From Streptomyces griseus (GTDB lineage Bacteria > Bdellovibrionota > Bdellovibrionia > Bdellovibrionales > Bdellovibrionaceae), in NCBI GenBank assembly GCA_943330705.2, contig CALQIT020000004.1, positions 35,084 through 99,083 of the forward strand: a stretch of DNA of 64,000 nt, given 5' to 3'. How positions within the stretch are numbered: position 1 is the first letter of the stretch; each line of letters begins with the position of its first letter. Of the stretch, positions 1 to 9,431 are shown piece after piece. The notes under the pieces are model-generated. The model did not search any database, was not told the origin of the DNA, and was given only the letters and a program-made list of their open reading frames with translations. The translations under genes were made by a program, and so were the position numbers.

Positions 1-350
1 CCATGATTCAGCAAACATTTAATCTTGCCGGATTTATCCTAGGCTGCCAAAATGCGGATTTCGATCTGATTCGATTATCACTTAAAGACGTTGTGATCGA
101 ACCCCAAAGATCCCACCTTGTGCCGCATTTTTTGCAAATTCAGGCTGCAGCAATGGCGGCCGGAGCCTTAGGCTGCTCCCTTTCTGGATCTGGTCCTGCC
201 CTATTCGCATTCGCACGCAACCAAAAATCAGCCGAAGAAATTCTTAAAAAAATGAAAAAAGCAGCGCTGCACTTTGAGCTGCCGCTGCGGGGGACTTGGA
301 TTTCTCCTATTGCAAAAAAGGGCGCCTTCATACTACGAGAAAAAAGATGA
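1..350 (+). CDS. thrB: Homoserine kinase, C-terminal part (cut by window edge)
   Basis: The visible 115 residues form the C-terminal part of a GHMP-type kinase. The clearest sign is the glycine/serine-rich stretch GALGCSLSGSGPALFAFA at about residues 55-72, which matches the conserved C-terminal GHMP motif of homoserine kinases, including the MAAGALG context. Homoserine kinase phosphorylates L-homoserine with ATP, the step before threonine synthase. The gene next door is thrC, joined by an ATGA overlap, which supports thrB over other GHMP kinases. The frame is open to the left edge, so the true start lies outside the window. The N-terminal ATP-binding loop cannot be seen. Confidence 0.85.
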   Translation, partial: MIQQTFNLAGFILGCQNADFDLIRLSLKDVVIEPQRSHLVPHFLQIQAAAMAAGALGCSLSGSGPALFAFARNQKSAEEILKKMKKAALHFELPLRGTWISPIAKKGAFILREKR

Positions 351-1657
351 AGTATATTTCGACTCGGGGTAAGACACCTGCCGCAAGCCTCTCTGAAGCC
401 ATCGCCCAAGGTCTTGCCTCTGATGGAGGTCTATTTGTTCCCGAAGTGATTCCTGATGTTTTTTCTGAAATTTTTTCTGAAATCAACACAAAGCAAAGTT
501 TGGAAAATTTGAATTTTTCTGAATTCGCTTATCAAGTTTTAAAGCCATTCTTTAAAAATGACAAACTTGCGCCACATCTTGAAAATATTTGTGCAAAGGC
601 CTTTAACTTTCCGGTACCTTTAGTTACCCTGGATTCTCAGACCTCTGTGCTTGAGCTTTTCCATGGACCGACAAATGCTTTTAAGGATTTCGGAGCTCGC
701 TTCTTGGCTCTTTGTATAGACAAGTCCGAAAGCACATCCCTGTCAAAAAAAATGGTCTTAGTTGCAACATCTGGGGATACCGGAGGTGCGGTTGCCGCAG
801 CTTTTTCCGAATTTACTGATATTCCTGTCACAATTCTCTACCCCAATGATCGAATATCCGTGCGCCAGGAAAAGCAACTGACCTCGTGGGGTCCGCAGGT
901 TAAAGCGTTCGCTGTTGACGGAACTTTTGATGATTGCCAATGTTTGGTGAAACAGGCTTTTCAATCCGATTTATGGCGAAAAAATTATCATCTGCTAAGC
1001 GCCAACAGCATCAATATTGCCAGGCTTTTGCCACAGATGGCCTACTACTGTTATGCTAGCCTAAAATACAAACTTTTGCATGGCACTGAGGCCGGATTTA
1101 TAATCCCGTCAGGTAATATCGGAAATGGCACGGCAGCCCTGTGGGCTCAGCAAGTTGGTTTTCCAATTCATCAGATTATTTTTTCTCACAATGCCAATCG
1201 ATCGGTCCCAGACTATTTGCAAAACGGCAGCTGGGCACCACAGCCGACAATTTCAACCTTGGCCAATGCAATGGATGTTGGAACTCCATCGAATATGGAA
1301 AGAGTCTTTCATCTTTTTCCATCAGTATCGGAACTTAGAAAACACCTTTCTGCGCAGTCAGTTTCTGACCAGTCCATTGCCGCGACGATAAAGAGTTGCA
1401 AAGAACAAGGCTGGGGTTATATTTTTTGTCCGCACACAGCCACCGCTGCCTATACTAGGTCTTTGCAAAAACAAGGGCACTGGATTTTGGTGGCAACAGC
1501 TGATCCGGCAAAATTTGATAGTGTTATCGAACCCTTGCTTGGGCAAACTTTGCCAATTCCCGCAAGCTTGCAAAAAATCCTAAGCTTACCATCGGTCCGC
1601 TGTGAAATTTCAGCTGATTTATTAAGTCTGCAAAAGCAAGTTCTCTTTGATTTGTGA
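347..1657 (+). CDS. thrC: Threonine synthase
   Basis: A 436-residue PLP enzyme that converts O-phosphohomoserine to threonine in the cytoplasm. The PLP-lysine region FHGPTNAFKDFGARFL is at about residues 105-120 (Lys113). It is followed by the SGDTGGAVAAAF phosphate-binding loop and by SGNIGNG further on. Its length matches the short E. coli-type class (about 430 residues). I chose the ATG inside the ATGA overlap with the thrB stop, because MKYISTRGKTP is the typical N-terminus; a longer reading from 296 would run through thrB. The overlap indicates translational coupling with thrB. Confidence 0.95.
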   Translation: MKYISTRGKTPAASLSEAIAQGLASDGGLFVPEVIPDVFSEIFSEINTKQSLENLNFSEFAYQVLKPFFKNDKLAPHLENICAKAFNFPVPLVTLDSQTSVLELFHGPTNAFKDFGARFLALCIDKSESTSLSKKMVLVATSGDTGGAVAAAFSEFTDIPVTILYPNDRISVRQEKQLTSWGPQVKAFAVDGTFDDCQCLVKQAFQSDLWRKNYHLLSANSINIARLLPQMAYYCYASLKYKLLHGTEAGFIIPSGNIGNGTAALWAQQVGFPIHQIIFSHNANRSVPDYLQNGSWAPQPTISTLANAMDVGTPSNMERVFHLFPSVSELRKHLSAQSVSDQSIAATIKSCKEQGWGYIFCPHTATAAYTRSLQKQGHWILVATADPAKFDSVIEPLLGQTLPIPASLQKILSLPSVRCEISADLLSLQKQVLFDL

Positions 1658-1672
1658 AGTTTCTAAGATAAA

Positions 1673-3745
1673 ATGCGACCTGTGAAACACCTTCGTCTTT
1701 CAATCTTCTGCTTATCTTCTGCGATCGTCGCCTGTGTTTGTATGTTGATTGGCGGTTGTGGCGGTGGCTTTTCCGATGGCGGATTAGGCACGACCAGTGC
1801 ACTCTCGGCTTGGTCCATGCCCAGCCCGACAGGTGGGTTCATCCCAAATATTATTTTTATCTCAACTTCAAGTAGCGATGTTTTAGCAGCCGGGGATTTT
1901 GGCTCTGGAATATTTCGAACCGCGAATGCTGGTGCCTCTTGGGCCCCGGTCGGTAACAGTTTTCCTACAAATTTCACTGCCTATGCATTAGTTTCGGATA
2001 GTTCTGGGCGTATTTATGCAGCTGACTATTATGGTCGCGGAATGGCCTACTCAATTAACAAGGGTGCTTCTTGGACAACTCGTCAGGCTGGACTTCCCTC
2101 TTCGGGCGCAGGTGCAGTCAATGAATTGGCAGTAAATCCTGTTGTTGTATCAAACTTGGCAGCTGCATCAAATAGCGGACTCTATTTAACCACTGATTTC
2201 GGGGTCACCTTTACAAAGTCCACTCTAATTACAGGGCTCATTGGTGCGGTTGCCTACTCCGCAAGCGGCGGTCTTTATGCGGGAAGTTCAACTGGTGCGA
2301 TCTACTACTCCGCAGACAATGGGGCGAGCTGGGCCACAATTGGCACTTTAAGCTCTGCCATTGCAAAAATATCGATTTCAACTTTTGCAGTTTATGTCGC
2401 CACCAATACCGGTGACTTAGTCAGTTATTCGCTTCCAACAAATGCGCTAAGTGCAACACTGAATAGCTCCACGACGGGCATCATTACTGGTTCTAAAATT
2501 GCTTTGGCAGTTAAAAGCACTGGGGCAGGATTAAGCAGCGACATTATTTATTTTGGCACTTCTCGCCACAGCACCGCGGCCACTTCCCGATGGGGTCTTT
2601 TTAAAAGTACAACAGGTGGAATCAGCTGGAGTCAAATGGCCGGCAATATTTCTGGTAGCTCTATCTTTAGCATAGCGATTGATCCCAATTCTAACTCCAA
2701 TGTCATGGTTGGATCAGCAAGTGCAGATGGAGTATTTTACAGCACCGACGCTGGGACGAATTGGGCCAATAAAAATTCTGGCCTGTATGCCCACACCAGC
2801 TCGGCATTTGCTGAAGATCCCACAGGCACCGGATCAATGATATTTAGTTCGTCCATCGGTAGTGGACTTGGAAAGTCGTATTTCTCTGAAAATAGTGGGG
2901 CGACTTGGACTTCATTTTCTGAAGTCGTTGCCAACGATGGTGTCGCTGCATTTTACGTCAATCCAACAAACGCCAATAAAATATTGGCCGGAACATTTTC
3001 CAGCGGTCTTTATAGTTCGGCGACAAGCATCTATGGACCGTGGACGCAAATTATCACCCAAAGTATTGGCATCGATCACATTCTTCGCGACACTGTAGAC
3101 TCGACAAAAATCTATGCTTTTGGTGTTTCATCTGCGACGGCACTTTACTATTCTGGCGATTCTGGAGCAAGCTTCACCAGCCGTGGCATCGTTGCATACA
3201 ATTTTGCTTCGCACCCAAGCCATGCTGGCGAAGGAATTGTTGCAAGCATTGGTGATGTTTACGCCAGCGCGGACTCATTTTCTACCCAGGCCGCACTGGG
3301 GCTTTCGACTTATGCATCACAAGAGCAAAACTACTTTACTGCTGTTGCCTACCAACCGAACAACGCCAGCGTTGTCCTGGTGGGCGGGGCTAGCGGAGGC
3401 CTCTTTAAAACAACCAACTACAATGTTGCCGGTTTAGGAGTCAGCTGGACCCAGATTGCAGGAACTGGAATTTCTTCAGTAGCTATAAAGGACATTATTA
3501 TCGTAGCAAATTCGACCGGCTCGACCTATTACGTGGTTACTGATGGCAGTGCCACAAACTACGGAAGTAGCGCGACCCCGGGCGTCTTTCGCTCTAAAGA
3601 TGATGGAGTTAGCTGGGTAAAAATTAGCTCGACTTTGACAATTAATAATTCATTCCTAAGTTTTGTACCCTCGGTCGGTAGCCCAACCTCCCAGTTCTTT
3701 GGTCGTCGCTGGGGTGGCGGAATTTCAAAACTTACCGACAACTGA
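1673..3745 (+). CDS. Lipoprotein with Asp-box (BNR/sortilin-like) beta-propeller
   Basis: A 690-residue exported protein. It has a basic N-terminus, a hydrophobic stretch and a lipobox-like LIGGC near residue 28, suggesting a lipoprotein with a Gly-rich linker. At least eight Asp-box-like motifs follow (for example NAGASWAPVG, NKGASWTTRQ, DNGASWATIG, DAGTNWANKN, NSGATWTSFS, DSGASFTSRG, DDGVSWVKIS), spaced about 50-100 residues apart. Such motifs mark BNR/sortilin/YCF48-type propellers, which bind glycans or proteins. No catalytic sialidase residues were recognised, so an adhesive or surface role is inferred. The gene starts 15 bp after thrC but is unlikely to be related to it in function. Confidence 0.75.
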   Translation: MRPVKHLRLSIFCLSSAIVACVCMLIGGCGGGFSDGGLGTTSALSAWSMPSPTGGFIPNIIFISTSSSDVLAAGDFGSGIFRTANAGASWAPVGNSFPTNFTAYALVSDSSGRIYAADYYGRGMAYSINKGASWTTRQAGLPSSGAGAVNELAVNPVVVSNLAAASNSGLYLTTDFGVTFTKSTLITGLIGAVAYSASGGLYAGSSTGAIYYSADNGASWATIGTLSSAIAKISISTFAVYVATNTGDLVSYSLPTNALSATLNSSTTGIITGSKIALAVKSTGAGLSSDIIYFGTSRHSTAATSRWGLFKSTTGGISWSQMAGNISGSSIFSIAIDPNSNSNVMVGSASADGVFYSTDAGTNWANKNSGLYAHTSSAFAEDPTGTGSMIFSSSIGSGLGKSYFSENSGATWTSFSEVVANDGVAAFYVNPTNANKILAGTFSSGLYSSATSIYGPWTQIITQSIGIDHILRDTVDSTKIYAFGVSSATALYYSGDSGASFTSRGIVAYNFASHPSHAGEGIVASIGDVYASADSFSTQAALGLSTYASQEQNYFTAVAYQPNNASVVLVGGASGGLFKTTNYNVAGLGVSWTQIAGTGISSVAIKDIIIVANSTGSTYYVVTDGSATNYGSSATPGVFRSKDDGVSWVKISSTLTINNSFLSFVPSVGSPTSQFFGRRWGGGISKLTDN

Positions 3746-3750
3746 CTTTG

Positions 3751-3804
3751 CTGAGCTAAGCTAAGATCAGATCAGATCAGATCAGCTCAGCTCAGCTCAG
3801 CTGA
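3751..3804. repeat. Pentanucleotide tandem repeat (GCTAA/GATCA/GCTCA family)
   Basis: Directly after the propeller lipoprotein lie about ten consecutive 5-bp units: GCTAA twice, GATCA four times, GCTCA four times, then GCTGA. The outer parts are partly self-complementary (CTGAGC at the left, GCTCAG at the right), so the tract could also fold as a long hairpin between two convergent genes. No U-run follows, so a classical terminator is not claimed. Confidence 0.85.
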
Positions 3805-3807
3805 AAA

Positions 3808-3927
3808 CTAAACGCTTGGTCCAAATGTCCAGGCAATAAAAATAGTGATCGCAAGTGGAATTGAAACATAAATAAAAAATGGTAACATTTCTTTGATCAC
3901 CGCATCGGATTCACTTAATTTACTCAT
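3808..3927 (-). CDS. 39-residue single-span membrane protein
   Basis: A short open frame beginning MSKLSESDAVIKEMLPFF and ending WTFGPSV. It has a polar N-terminal 12 residues followed by one strongly hydrophobic segment (about residues 14-36). A good ribosome binding site (AGAGGT, 5 nt before the ATG) supports translation. The stop codon abuts the pentanucleotide repeat. I do not recognise a family. The shape resembles the small accessory subunits of membrane complexes, but no partner is adjacent. It lies beside a decayed exporter gene on the same strand, so it could be a survivor of the same locus. Confidence 0.6.
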   Translation of the reverse strand: MSKLSESDAVIKEMLPFFIYVSIPLAITIFIAWTFGPSV

Positions 3928-4011
3928 ATTTACCTCTTCTTTGATTTACGCCAGGCCCCTAGCATTAGTGAGCTTTAGTCATAGTGAAACCTTTAAATGA
4001 ATTATCGTCAA

Positions 4012-4863
4012 TTATTCACTGATCTTCTTCTTCCAGATGGCGTAAAGCGAAGGAATTCCCCACACCGCTCCGACATAGGTCCCAATACCCCCAGCCAATA
4101 GGCTTTGCCCAAGATGCTTAAGTGCAGGGTGCTGAGCAAACATCAAAGGTGCAAAATCAAAAATCAAAATTTACAACATTTGGAAAACAAGAAAACAGAA
4201 ACAAGCACGACAACAAAAGTGCTGCCGGCACCATCCAGCGAAGTTCACTGCCCAAGGTACTTGAAAAAAGTTTAACTATATCTGCAAAAGATCTAGCCTC
4301 TGGAAATTGACTTCGAATCGTAGAAATCTCCCCTTGAGTAGTGGGAAACCATATATGCAGCCAATTTTTTCCATAGTGAATGTCCTCAAGATAAGCCGCT
4401 GTTTTTATTTGCTCATCGCGCACAACAAAATCCACACAATTATGCATTAACCAGTATGGGGCAAAAAATATTGAGCAGGTTGTTGCCATGCCGGAAAGAG
4501 CATCAACAATCTCCAGCGCCGAGTCCAAATAAAAAATACCGCACTAAGTATCAAAATGATCCAGCCTGCTGTTGAAACAGCCGATACATCACTGCGAATT
4601 TGCGATTCATTTTCTAAGGTCGAAAAATGGGGACCAATGGCACCGACATATCTGCATTTTATCGAATCGCATATCGTTTTCAAATGATCGGAAAGTTCAA
4701 ATAATTTTTTAGTTTCAAAAGGCGGATGATTAAATTGAAGCGCCGGTCCCTGCGACCATACTGCCGGTGGGCAAAGATGCCTTTGCTAAGGTGGCACTGT
4801 AAAGTGAGTCCACTTCTTTACCCGAAAAGGGATGACGAAGAATGTAGTCGCTTTAAGTGCAAG
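4012..4863 (-). pseudogene. Decayed membrane protein, resembles MMPL/RND-type exporter
   Basis: Several minus-strand frames continue one another but are broken by frameshifts. A piece ending near 4720 reads SLYSATLAKASLPTGSMV. The next (about 4450-4770) covers a polar stretch and a membrane span (SDVSAVSTAGWIILILSAVF). A third (4157-4528) has a soluble segment and another span (LRWMVPAALLLSCLFLF). A last piece (4012-4143) is glycine-rich and hydrophobic and ends KKKISE. The alternation of soluble domain and span, and the segment FPEARSFADIVKLFSSTLGSELRW before a span, resemble predicted exporters of the MMPL family. Total coding length is far below the usual 750+ residues, so large deletions are implied. 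The family assignment is inference; the broken state is visible. Confidence 0.55.
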
Positions 4864-4866
4864 GAT

Positions 4867-6444
4867 CTACTCTTCCAATTCAGCAAGAAGATCCAAGCCA
4901 AACTTTTCCAACTTGGATTCGCCGATACCGTAAATTTTTCGCAGACCCTCGATCGTATCAGGGTTATCAACTGCTAACTCGCGCAAAGTTTTATCGCCAA
5001 ACACCACAAAAGCTGGCATGTCTAGCTCGGTTGCTTTTAATTTACGCCATTTCTTAAGTTTTTGAAAACGGAATTCTTGCTCTTGATTGAGTACGACTTC
5101 AGTCACTTTTGACTTTTTGCGAAGCGGAGTACGACCCGTTTTTTCAGCGGTCACGTTAGCAGCAAGAAGGGTCAAAGCCTCTGGCGACGGACGCTGAATA
5201 CGCCGATCCGATTTTGGCAAACAACTATCGCAATGCCCACATTGAGAAATTCTTTGCGAGTCTTTGTAGTAAGTCAAAATCTCAGAGTGGCGACACTCAC
5301 TGCCCTCTGAATAGCTAACTAGCGCATCCAAATTTCTCCAGCGGGAGTTTTTTATTGGTTGTGGAGCATCTGAACTATCAATGAAGTAGGATTGCAGCCC
5401 TTTATCTTTTCTGGAATAGAGCATGATGCAGGTGGAGTTTTGACCATCCCGCCCGGCCCGGCCCATTTCCTGATAGAGCGAATCAATATTCGCAGGCATT
5501 TGAAAATGAATGACCAACCGAACATCAGGCTGGTCAATCCCCATGCCAAAGGCGTTTGTCGCTACTAAAATTCGCAAATCCCCCCGGGTGTAAGCTTCTT
5601 GGGTTTCCGTTCTTTCTCGTGAAGCCAGACCCGCATGATAGAAACCAACCTGAGAAAAAGACTTTTGTATAAACTTTGAAAGTTCTTCGGTAACTTTTCG
5701 AGTTCCGCAATAGACTATGACTCGGCCTTTCGGATTTTTTCGAAGAGCCTCCATCAGCAAGCCTGTTTTTATTTTGTCGTCTTCGCAAAACTCGACTTGG
5801 TAATAAAGATTGGGGCGGTAGAATCCGTGAACTTTCTTTTCTGGTTTTACCAAATGTAAGTTTTTAGAAACATCATTGAGAACCGTCGGCGTGGCCGAAG
5901 CGGTCAATGCTAAAATCGGGACATCAGGTCGCAATTCTTTCAATATCTTAAGCTGACTGTATTCCTCGCGAAAATCATGACCCCACTGAGATACACAATG
6001 GGCCTCGTCGATTGCAAAAACAGCTATTGGACGTCCTATTATCCATTTTTGAAAGCCATCTTTTTGGGCCCGTTCCGGGGAAAGATACAAAACATAGGCC
6101 CCCCCGCAAGCAATCTGAGAAAAAACTTCACGCTTATCAGCGTCCAACTGACCTGAATGAAGACATCCAGCTGGAATTCCTTGTCGACGTAAAGAAGCAA
6201 CCTGGTCCTTCATCAACGCAATTAAGGGAGAGATAACCACAACCAGCTGTTTTGTGATAACTGCGGGAAATTGATAACATAGGGATTTACCGCCACCGGT
6301 TGGTAAAACTGCTAGCACATCCTTCTTCTGCAAAACAGCTTCAATGATCTCCTTTTGTCCATGTCGAAAAGACTTCAGGCCAAAGTGCTGTTCTAGAATT
6401 TTTTCGAAGCTTTTATCTGGGGTACTCATAGACACTACTTTCAT
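4867..6444 (-). CDS. recQ: ATP-dependent DNA helicase RecQ (short form)
   Basis: A 525-residue superfamily-2 helicase with the RecQ motif 0 region FGLKSFRHGQ (21-30), Walker A LPTGGGKSL (47-55), DEAH at 146-149, TASATP (181-186) and motif VI QEMGRAGRDGQ (325-335). The RecQ zinc site is present with Cys384, 402, 405 and 408. A C-terminal HRDC-like domain spans about 455-525. Between the zinc site and HRDC there are only about 45 residues, so the winged-helix (RQC) domain of the roughly 610-residue E. coli enzyme seems absent. RecQ acts in recombinational repair and fork restart. Two starts are possible (ATG at 6444 or 6429), neither with a strong Shine-Dalgarno. Confidence 0.93.
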   Translation of the reverse strand: MKVVSMSTPDKSFEKILEQHFGLKSFRHGQKEIIEAVLQKKDVLAVLPTGGGKSLCYQFPAVITKQLVVVISPLIALMKDQVASLRRQGIPAGCLHSGQLDADKREVFSQIACGGAYVLYLSPERAQKDGFQKWIIGRPIAVFAIDEAHCVSQWGHDFREEYSQLKILKELRPDVPILALTASATPTVLNDVSKNLHLVKPEKKVHGFYRPNLYYQVEFCEDDKIKTGLLMEALRKNPKGRVIVYCGTRKVTEELSKFIQKSFSQVGFYHAGLASRERTETQEAYTRGDLRILVATNAFGMGIDQPDVRLVIHFQMPANIDSLYQEMGRAGRDGQNSTCIMLYSRKDKGLQSYFIDSSDAPQPIKNSRWRNLDALVSYSEGSECRHSEILTYYKDSQRISQCGHCDSCLPKSDRRIQRPSPEALTLLAANVTAEKTGRTPLRKKSKVTEVVLNQEQEFRFQKLKKWRKLKATELDMPAFVVFGDKTLRELAVDNPDTIEGLRKIYGIGESKLEKFGLDLLAELEE

Positions 6445-6585
6445 TGATGTGCACTGGCGTTTGCAAGACCGAATCCGGCTGGAATCAAGAAACTATCCGG
6501 ACGGACCCAAATTCGATCTCGATTTCGGACCCGACCTTGCATTTGAGTATTTACAGGATTTACGACCCACGTGTAAGCTTTTTAG

Positions 6586-7065
6586 ATGAACAAGAAAAAT
6601 TTAGTGCAATTCATAATTCAGCAGCTCGAAACCGACATGGCAATGCTGCGTGAAGCAGCCAGGGCGACTTACGAGGCTGCGACCCACGAAGAAAGCAAGC
6701 CCGAGAACGAATATGATACCCGCGGCCTTGAAGCAGCCTATCTTGCAGGCGCACAAGCAAAAAGGGTCGGAGAGGTTGAGGAACTACTTTCTATCTGCAA
6801 ATATATACAAATTAAGGATTTCACCGCCACGGATGCTATTAGCTCGACGGCGTTGGTTCAAATTGCGCTTAATGATCGCAAAAGCTACGTATTTCTGATG
6901 TCCAAAGGTGGCGGCATGGTCCTTAGCTTTGAGGGCCATCCTATTCAGATCGTCACTCCGAACTCACCCTTAGGTGAAGCTCTTTTAGGCCTTAAATCTG
7001 GCGATACGGCTGTCGTTGAAAAGGGGAAGCAAATTCTGGAATATGAAATCCTATCCGTTCAATAA
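6586..7065 (+). CDS. GreA/GreB-family transcription factor
   Basis: 159 residues with the two-part Gre layout. An N-terminal helical hairpin (about 1-75) carries the acidic tip segment EESKPENEYDTRGLEAA. A C-terminal FKBP-like domain (about 80-159) contains the TPNSPLGEALLGLKSGD signature seen in GreA (family form SPxGxALLGxxxGD). Gre factors enter the RNA polymerase secondary channel and stimulate transcript cleavage. Sequence similarity in the coiled coil is loose, so it may be a Gre paralogue competing for the channel rather than canonical GreA. The gene diverges from recQ across about 140 bp. The ATG has no strong ribosome binding site. Confidence 0.8.
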   Translation: MNKKNLVQFIIQQLETDMAMLREAARATYEAATHEESKPENEYDTRGLEAAYLAGAQAKRVGEVEELLSICKYIQIKDFTATDAISSTALVQIALNDRKSYVFLMSKGGGMVLSFEGHPIQIVTPNSPLGEALLGLKSGDTAVVEKGKQILEYEILSVQ

Positions 7066-7073
7066 TTTCAAAA

Positions 7074-9431
7074 TTAGATTTTAGCGTAAACCTTTAGTCG
7101 TAAATCGCTATACACAGTGGATTTTGAGGACTTCGGTTTGATTTTTAAATAGAAACGCTTTTTAGCCTGTGGTTTAAGACTATTTCCCGCATTGAAAATC
7201 AAGATATGAGCATAATCTTTACAACCTTGATCGGATGCAGAATTTATCTCATCGCAGATGCCAGTCGCTGAAAGTTCAAATTCTGCAAAATCAGATGGGC
7301 TATTTAAAGTAAAAATCTGTGGTCCTTTTTCTTCGTTAACCCAGTGAACAGCACCCTGCAATGGACTGCTATTGGTTTGCACTTTGACTTGCACTGGATA
7401 TTTGAATCGATAGAAACTAGCCTCTTGTAAGCTGACTTTTATTTTGAAATTCTTACTTTCGTTAGGACCCATTTCCAATTGAATTGGATTGTAGCGGGTT
7501 CCCAATCCGTCTTGCACCATAGGTGCGCCATCAATCAAAGTTACTAGACTGGCAGGAGGCTCGTTTGTGAAAGTAAAATTACGGCTGGCTAGTGACGATA
7601 AGATGATCTGTTTTAATTCTGCAGGCACCCGAAGCGAACTGCCACGTTCGTCAGCAAATAGCATCTGATTGAACCAGTCCTGTGCAGTCAATCCAGGATG
7701 GTTGCGACAAAGCCGCATGGCCTCCAAGGTAAGATCGGTAATCTTTACGATGCCTTGGTAACCATACTTACTGTAAGCCGTGGTCAACATATCATTCATT
7801 GCTCCGCCATAGGCTTCGCCGTCGTCATGCTCTTCGTTGGTTAGCGAAAATCCAGTGTTATTGATAATTCGCATGCTTTGCTTGCCGTCGAAATTATCAC
7901 CCTTGGTGACTTGATCAATTACCAATTGGGCAATGAAATCCGCCATTCCTTCGCTCAGCCCACCAGTATCCGCAAGATTAAGCCTAGACCCCATCAGACG
8001 GTCCATAATTCCGTGTCCCAATTCATGCCAAATGGTTGTATTGTCCCTAGCGTAATTGCGAGCATCATTTGAATAAGTTGAAAAATTAATCGTGTCGTCG
8101 TTGTAAAAAGCGTTATCACGGCTTTCAACGTCTGGGTGATAGAGAAAGGCCTCGAAGGCTCGAGTTGAAAGCTCTGGATCGGTAAAGCCCATGGACCATA
8201 AAGATTCAAACATTTGATTGATCGCAAAATAAACCTGAATTTGATCAAAGCCATTGTTGATGTAATAAACTGGATCATGTTGTGGATGACGGAAAATTTC
8301 CAAATTGTTAACTTCTTCTTGCGACGCAAAAGACTTGCCGAGGAAAGGCGCCTCTAGTTTAGCTTCATACTTTTCTGGATCTTCTTGGGTCGGATTCCAG
8401 GAAACACCAGCAGTTGGTGCATACCTTTGCTCCAGAACAATTCCCTTAAACGCCGTGAAGGCCTCACGAACAATATTGATCGAGGCATATCGACCATGCA
8501 GTGTTAGCCCCTGCCCACCGAAAAAATTTGTCGACTGCGGGAATTTTGAAAGTTCAACCAAAGCCTTGTTCCGCAACTGCGGCAATGACCAATATCCTTT
8601 GTCCTGAAAGGCTGGGTCCAAGGATTTGATTGGATCCATCAAATCCCCAAGGTAGCGCTGCTTATTTAGCTCTACGAAAGGGTCGCTGTTTGGCAATTTA
8701 AGAGTAGGAAATAAATATTTTAACCGAACAGGTGAAGTTGCTGCAGAACGAGGGGCCAATGACCCGGCAGCAAGGTTTTCACTGTCCTCTTCCCAAATTA
8801 AGAAGGCCTTTGCCGGAATGCTAAAAAGTTCGTCTTGTGGAAATCCACGATAGGATGAGCTAACAACTTTTCCAGTTAATAGTGAGACTTCAACTTTGTG
8901 AATCCCACGTTTTGCGAAAAGCTTGACCACTCGAATGAGCTTAGATCCCACCCAGAAATCCTCGATCGTGGATTTAAGGATCTTGTTGTCCTCTTGGAAT
9001 TGAATCGCTTTTATCGCCACCTGAAGACTAGCACTTTTTGCTGTTTGCGCAGACCGATTTCGGATCAATGCCACTGCTAACCCCGTTGGCATTACTTCTT
9101 GAGAACTGACATCCGCTTCAAACTGCACAAGGCTGTCATCACTTGGTTTTGTCCACAGACGCAGGCCCTTGTCTTTGATTTGAATGCCCTTAAAAGTCTG
9201 AACCCACATCGTGAAATTCGAATTCGCCAAAGGAGTCTCTTCAACCTTTAGTAAATCAGTTTCGTTCAGTTCAAAACCAGTTTCGCTTTTAATTAATTTT
9301 AGCAAAGTGGGTAAGTCTGACTTGATCTGAGAAGGATAGGTGACACGGATCTTAAAATCTTTTGCTAACGCCATTGGGGATAGGATGCTCAGCGTAATAA
9401 GCAGATAAACCAGATTCGAAATTTTTTTCAT
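7074..9431 (-). CDS. Secreted M36/M4-like zinc metallopeptidase
   Basis: 785 residues beginning with a signal peptide (MKKISNLVYLL to about ALA-K at residue 23). Residues 25-190 look like the FTP/PepSY-type propeptide of thermolysin-clan proteases. The zinc motif HELGHG is at 469-474. The third ligand is probably Glu494 in GLSEGMADF, the arrangement of gluzincins such as fungalysin and thermolysin. A C-terminal beta-rich region (about 640-785) may be a secretion or binding domain. Inferred role: digestion of external protein. It stands alone on the minus strand with GTGGGG before its ATG, and its 3' end faces the Gre-like gene 8 bp away. Confidence 0.85.
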   Translation of the reverse strand: MKKISNLVYLLITLSILSPMALAKDFKIRVTYPSQIKSDLPTLLKLIKSETGFELNETDLLKVEETPLANSNFTMWVQTFKGIQIKDKGLRLWTKPSDDSLVQFEADVSSQEVMPTGLAVALIRNRSAQTAKSASLQVAIKAIQFQEDNKILKSTIEDFWVGSKLIRVVKLFAKRGIHKVEVSLLTGKVVSSSYRGFPQDELFSIPAKAFLIWEEDSENLAAGSLAPRSAATSPVRLKYLFPTLKLPNSDPFVELNKQRYLGDLMDPIKSLDPAFQDKGYWSLPQLRNKALVELSKFPQSTNFFGGQGLTLHGRYASINIVREAFTAFKGIVLEQRYAPTAGVSWNPTQEDPEKYEAKLEAPFLGKSFASQEEVNNLEIFRHPQHDPVYYINNGFDQIQVYFAINQMFESLWSMGFTDPELSTRAFEAFLYHPDVESRDNAFYNDDTINFSTYSNDARNYARDNTTIWHELGHGIMDRLMGSRLNLADTGGLSEGMADFIAQLVIDQVTKGDNFDGKQSMRIINNTGFSLTNEEHDDGEAYGGAMNDMLTTAYSKYGYQGIVKITDLTLEAMRLCRNHPGLTAQDWFNQMLFADERGSSLRVPAELKQIILSSLASRNFTFTNEPPASLVTLIDGAPMVQDGLGTRYNPIQLEMGPNESKNFKIKVSLQEASFYRFKYPVQVKVQTNSSPLQGAVHWVNEEKGPQIFTLNSPSDFAEFELSATGICDEINSASDQGCKDYAHILIFNAGNSLKPQAKKRFYLKIKPKSSKSTVYSDLRLKVYAKI

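Noticed and set aside
3751..3804. Pentamer tract as an intrinsic terminator
   Set aside because: Arms are only partly complementary and no T-run follows on either strand, so it is reported as a repeat only.
4122..4310. Plus-strand 62-residue frame
   Set aside because: Lies antisense to the decaying membrane-protein frames and is rich in Lys/Asn/Ser without a start signal.
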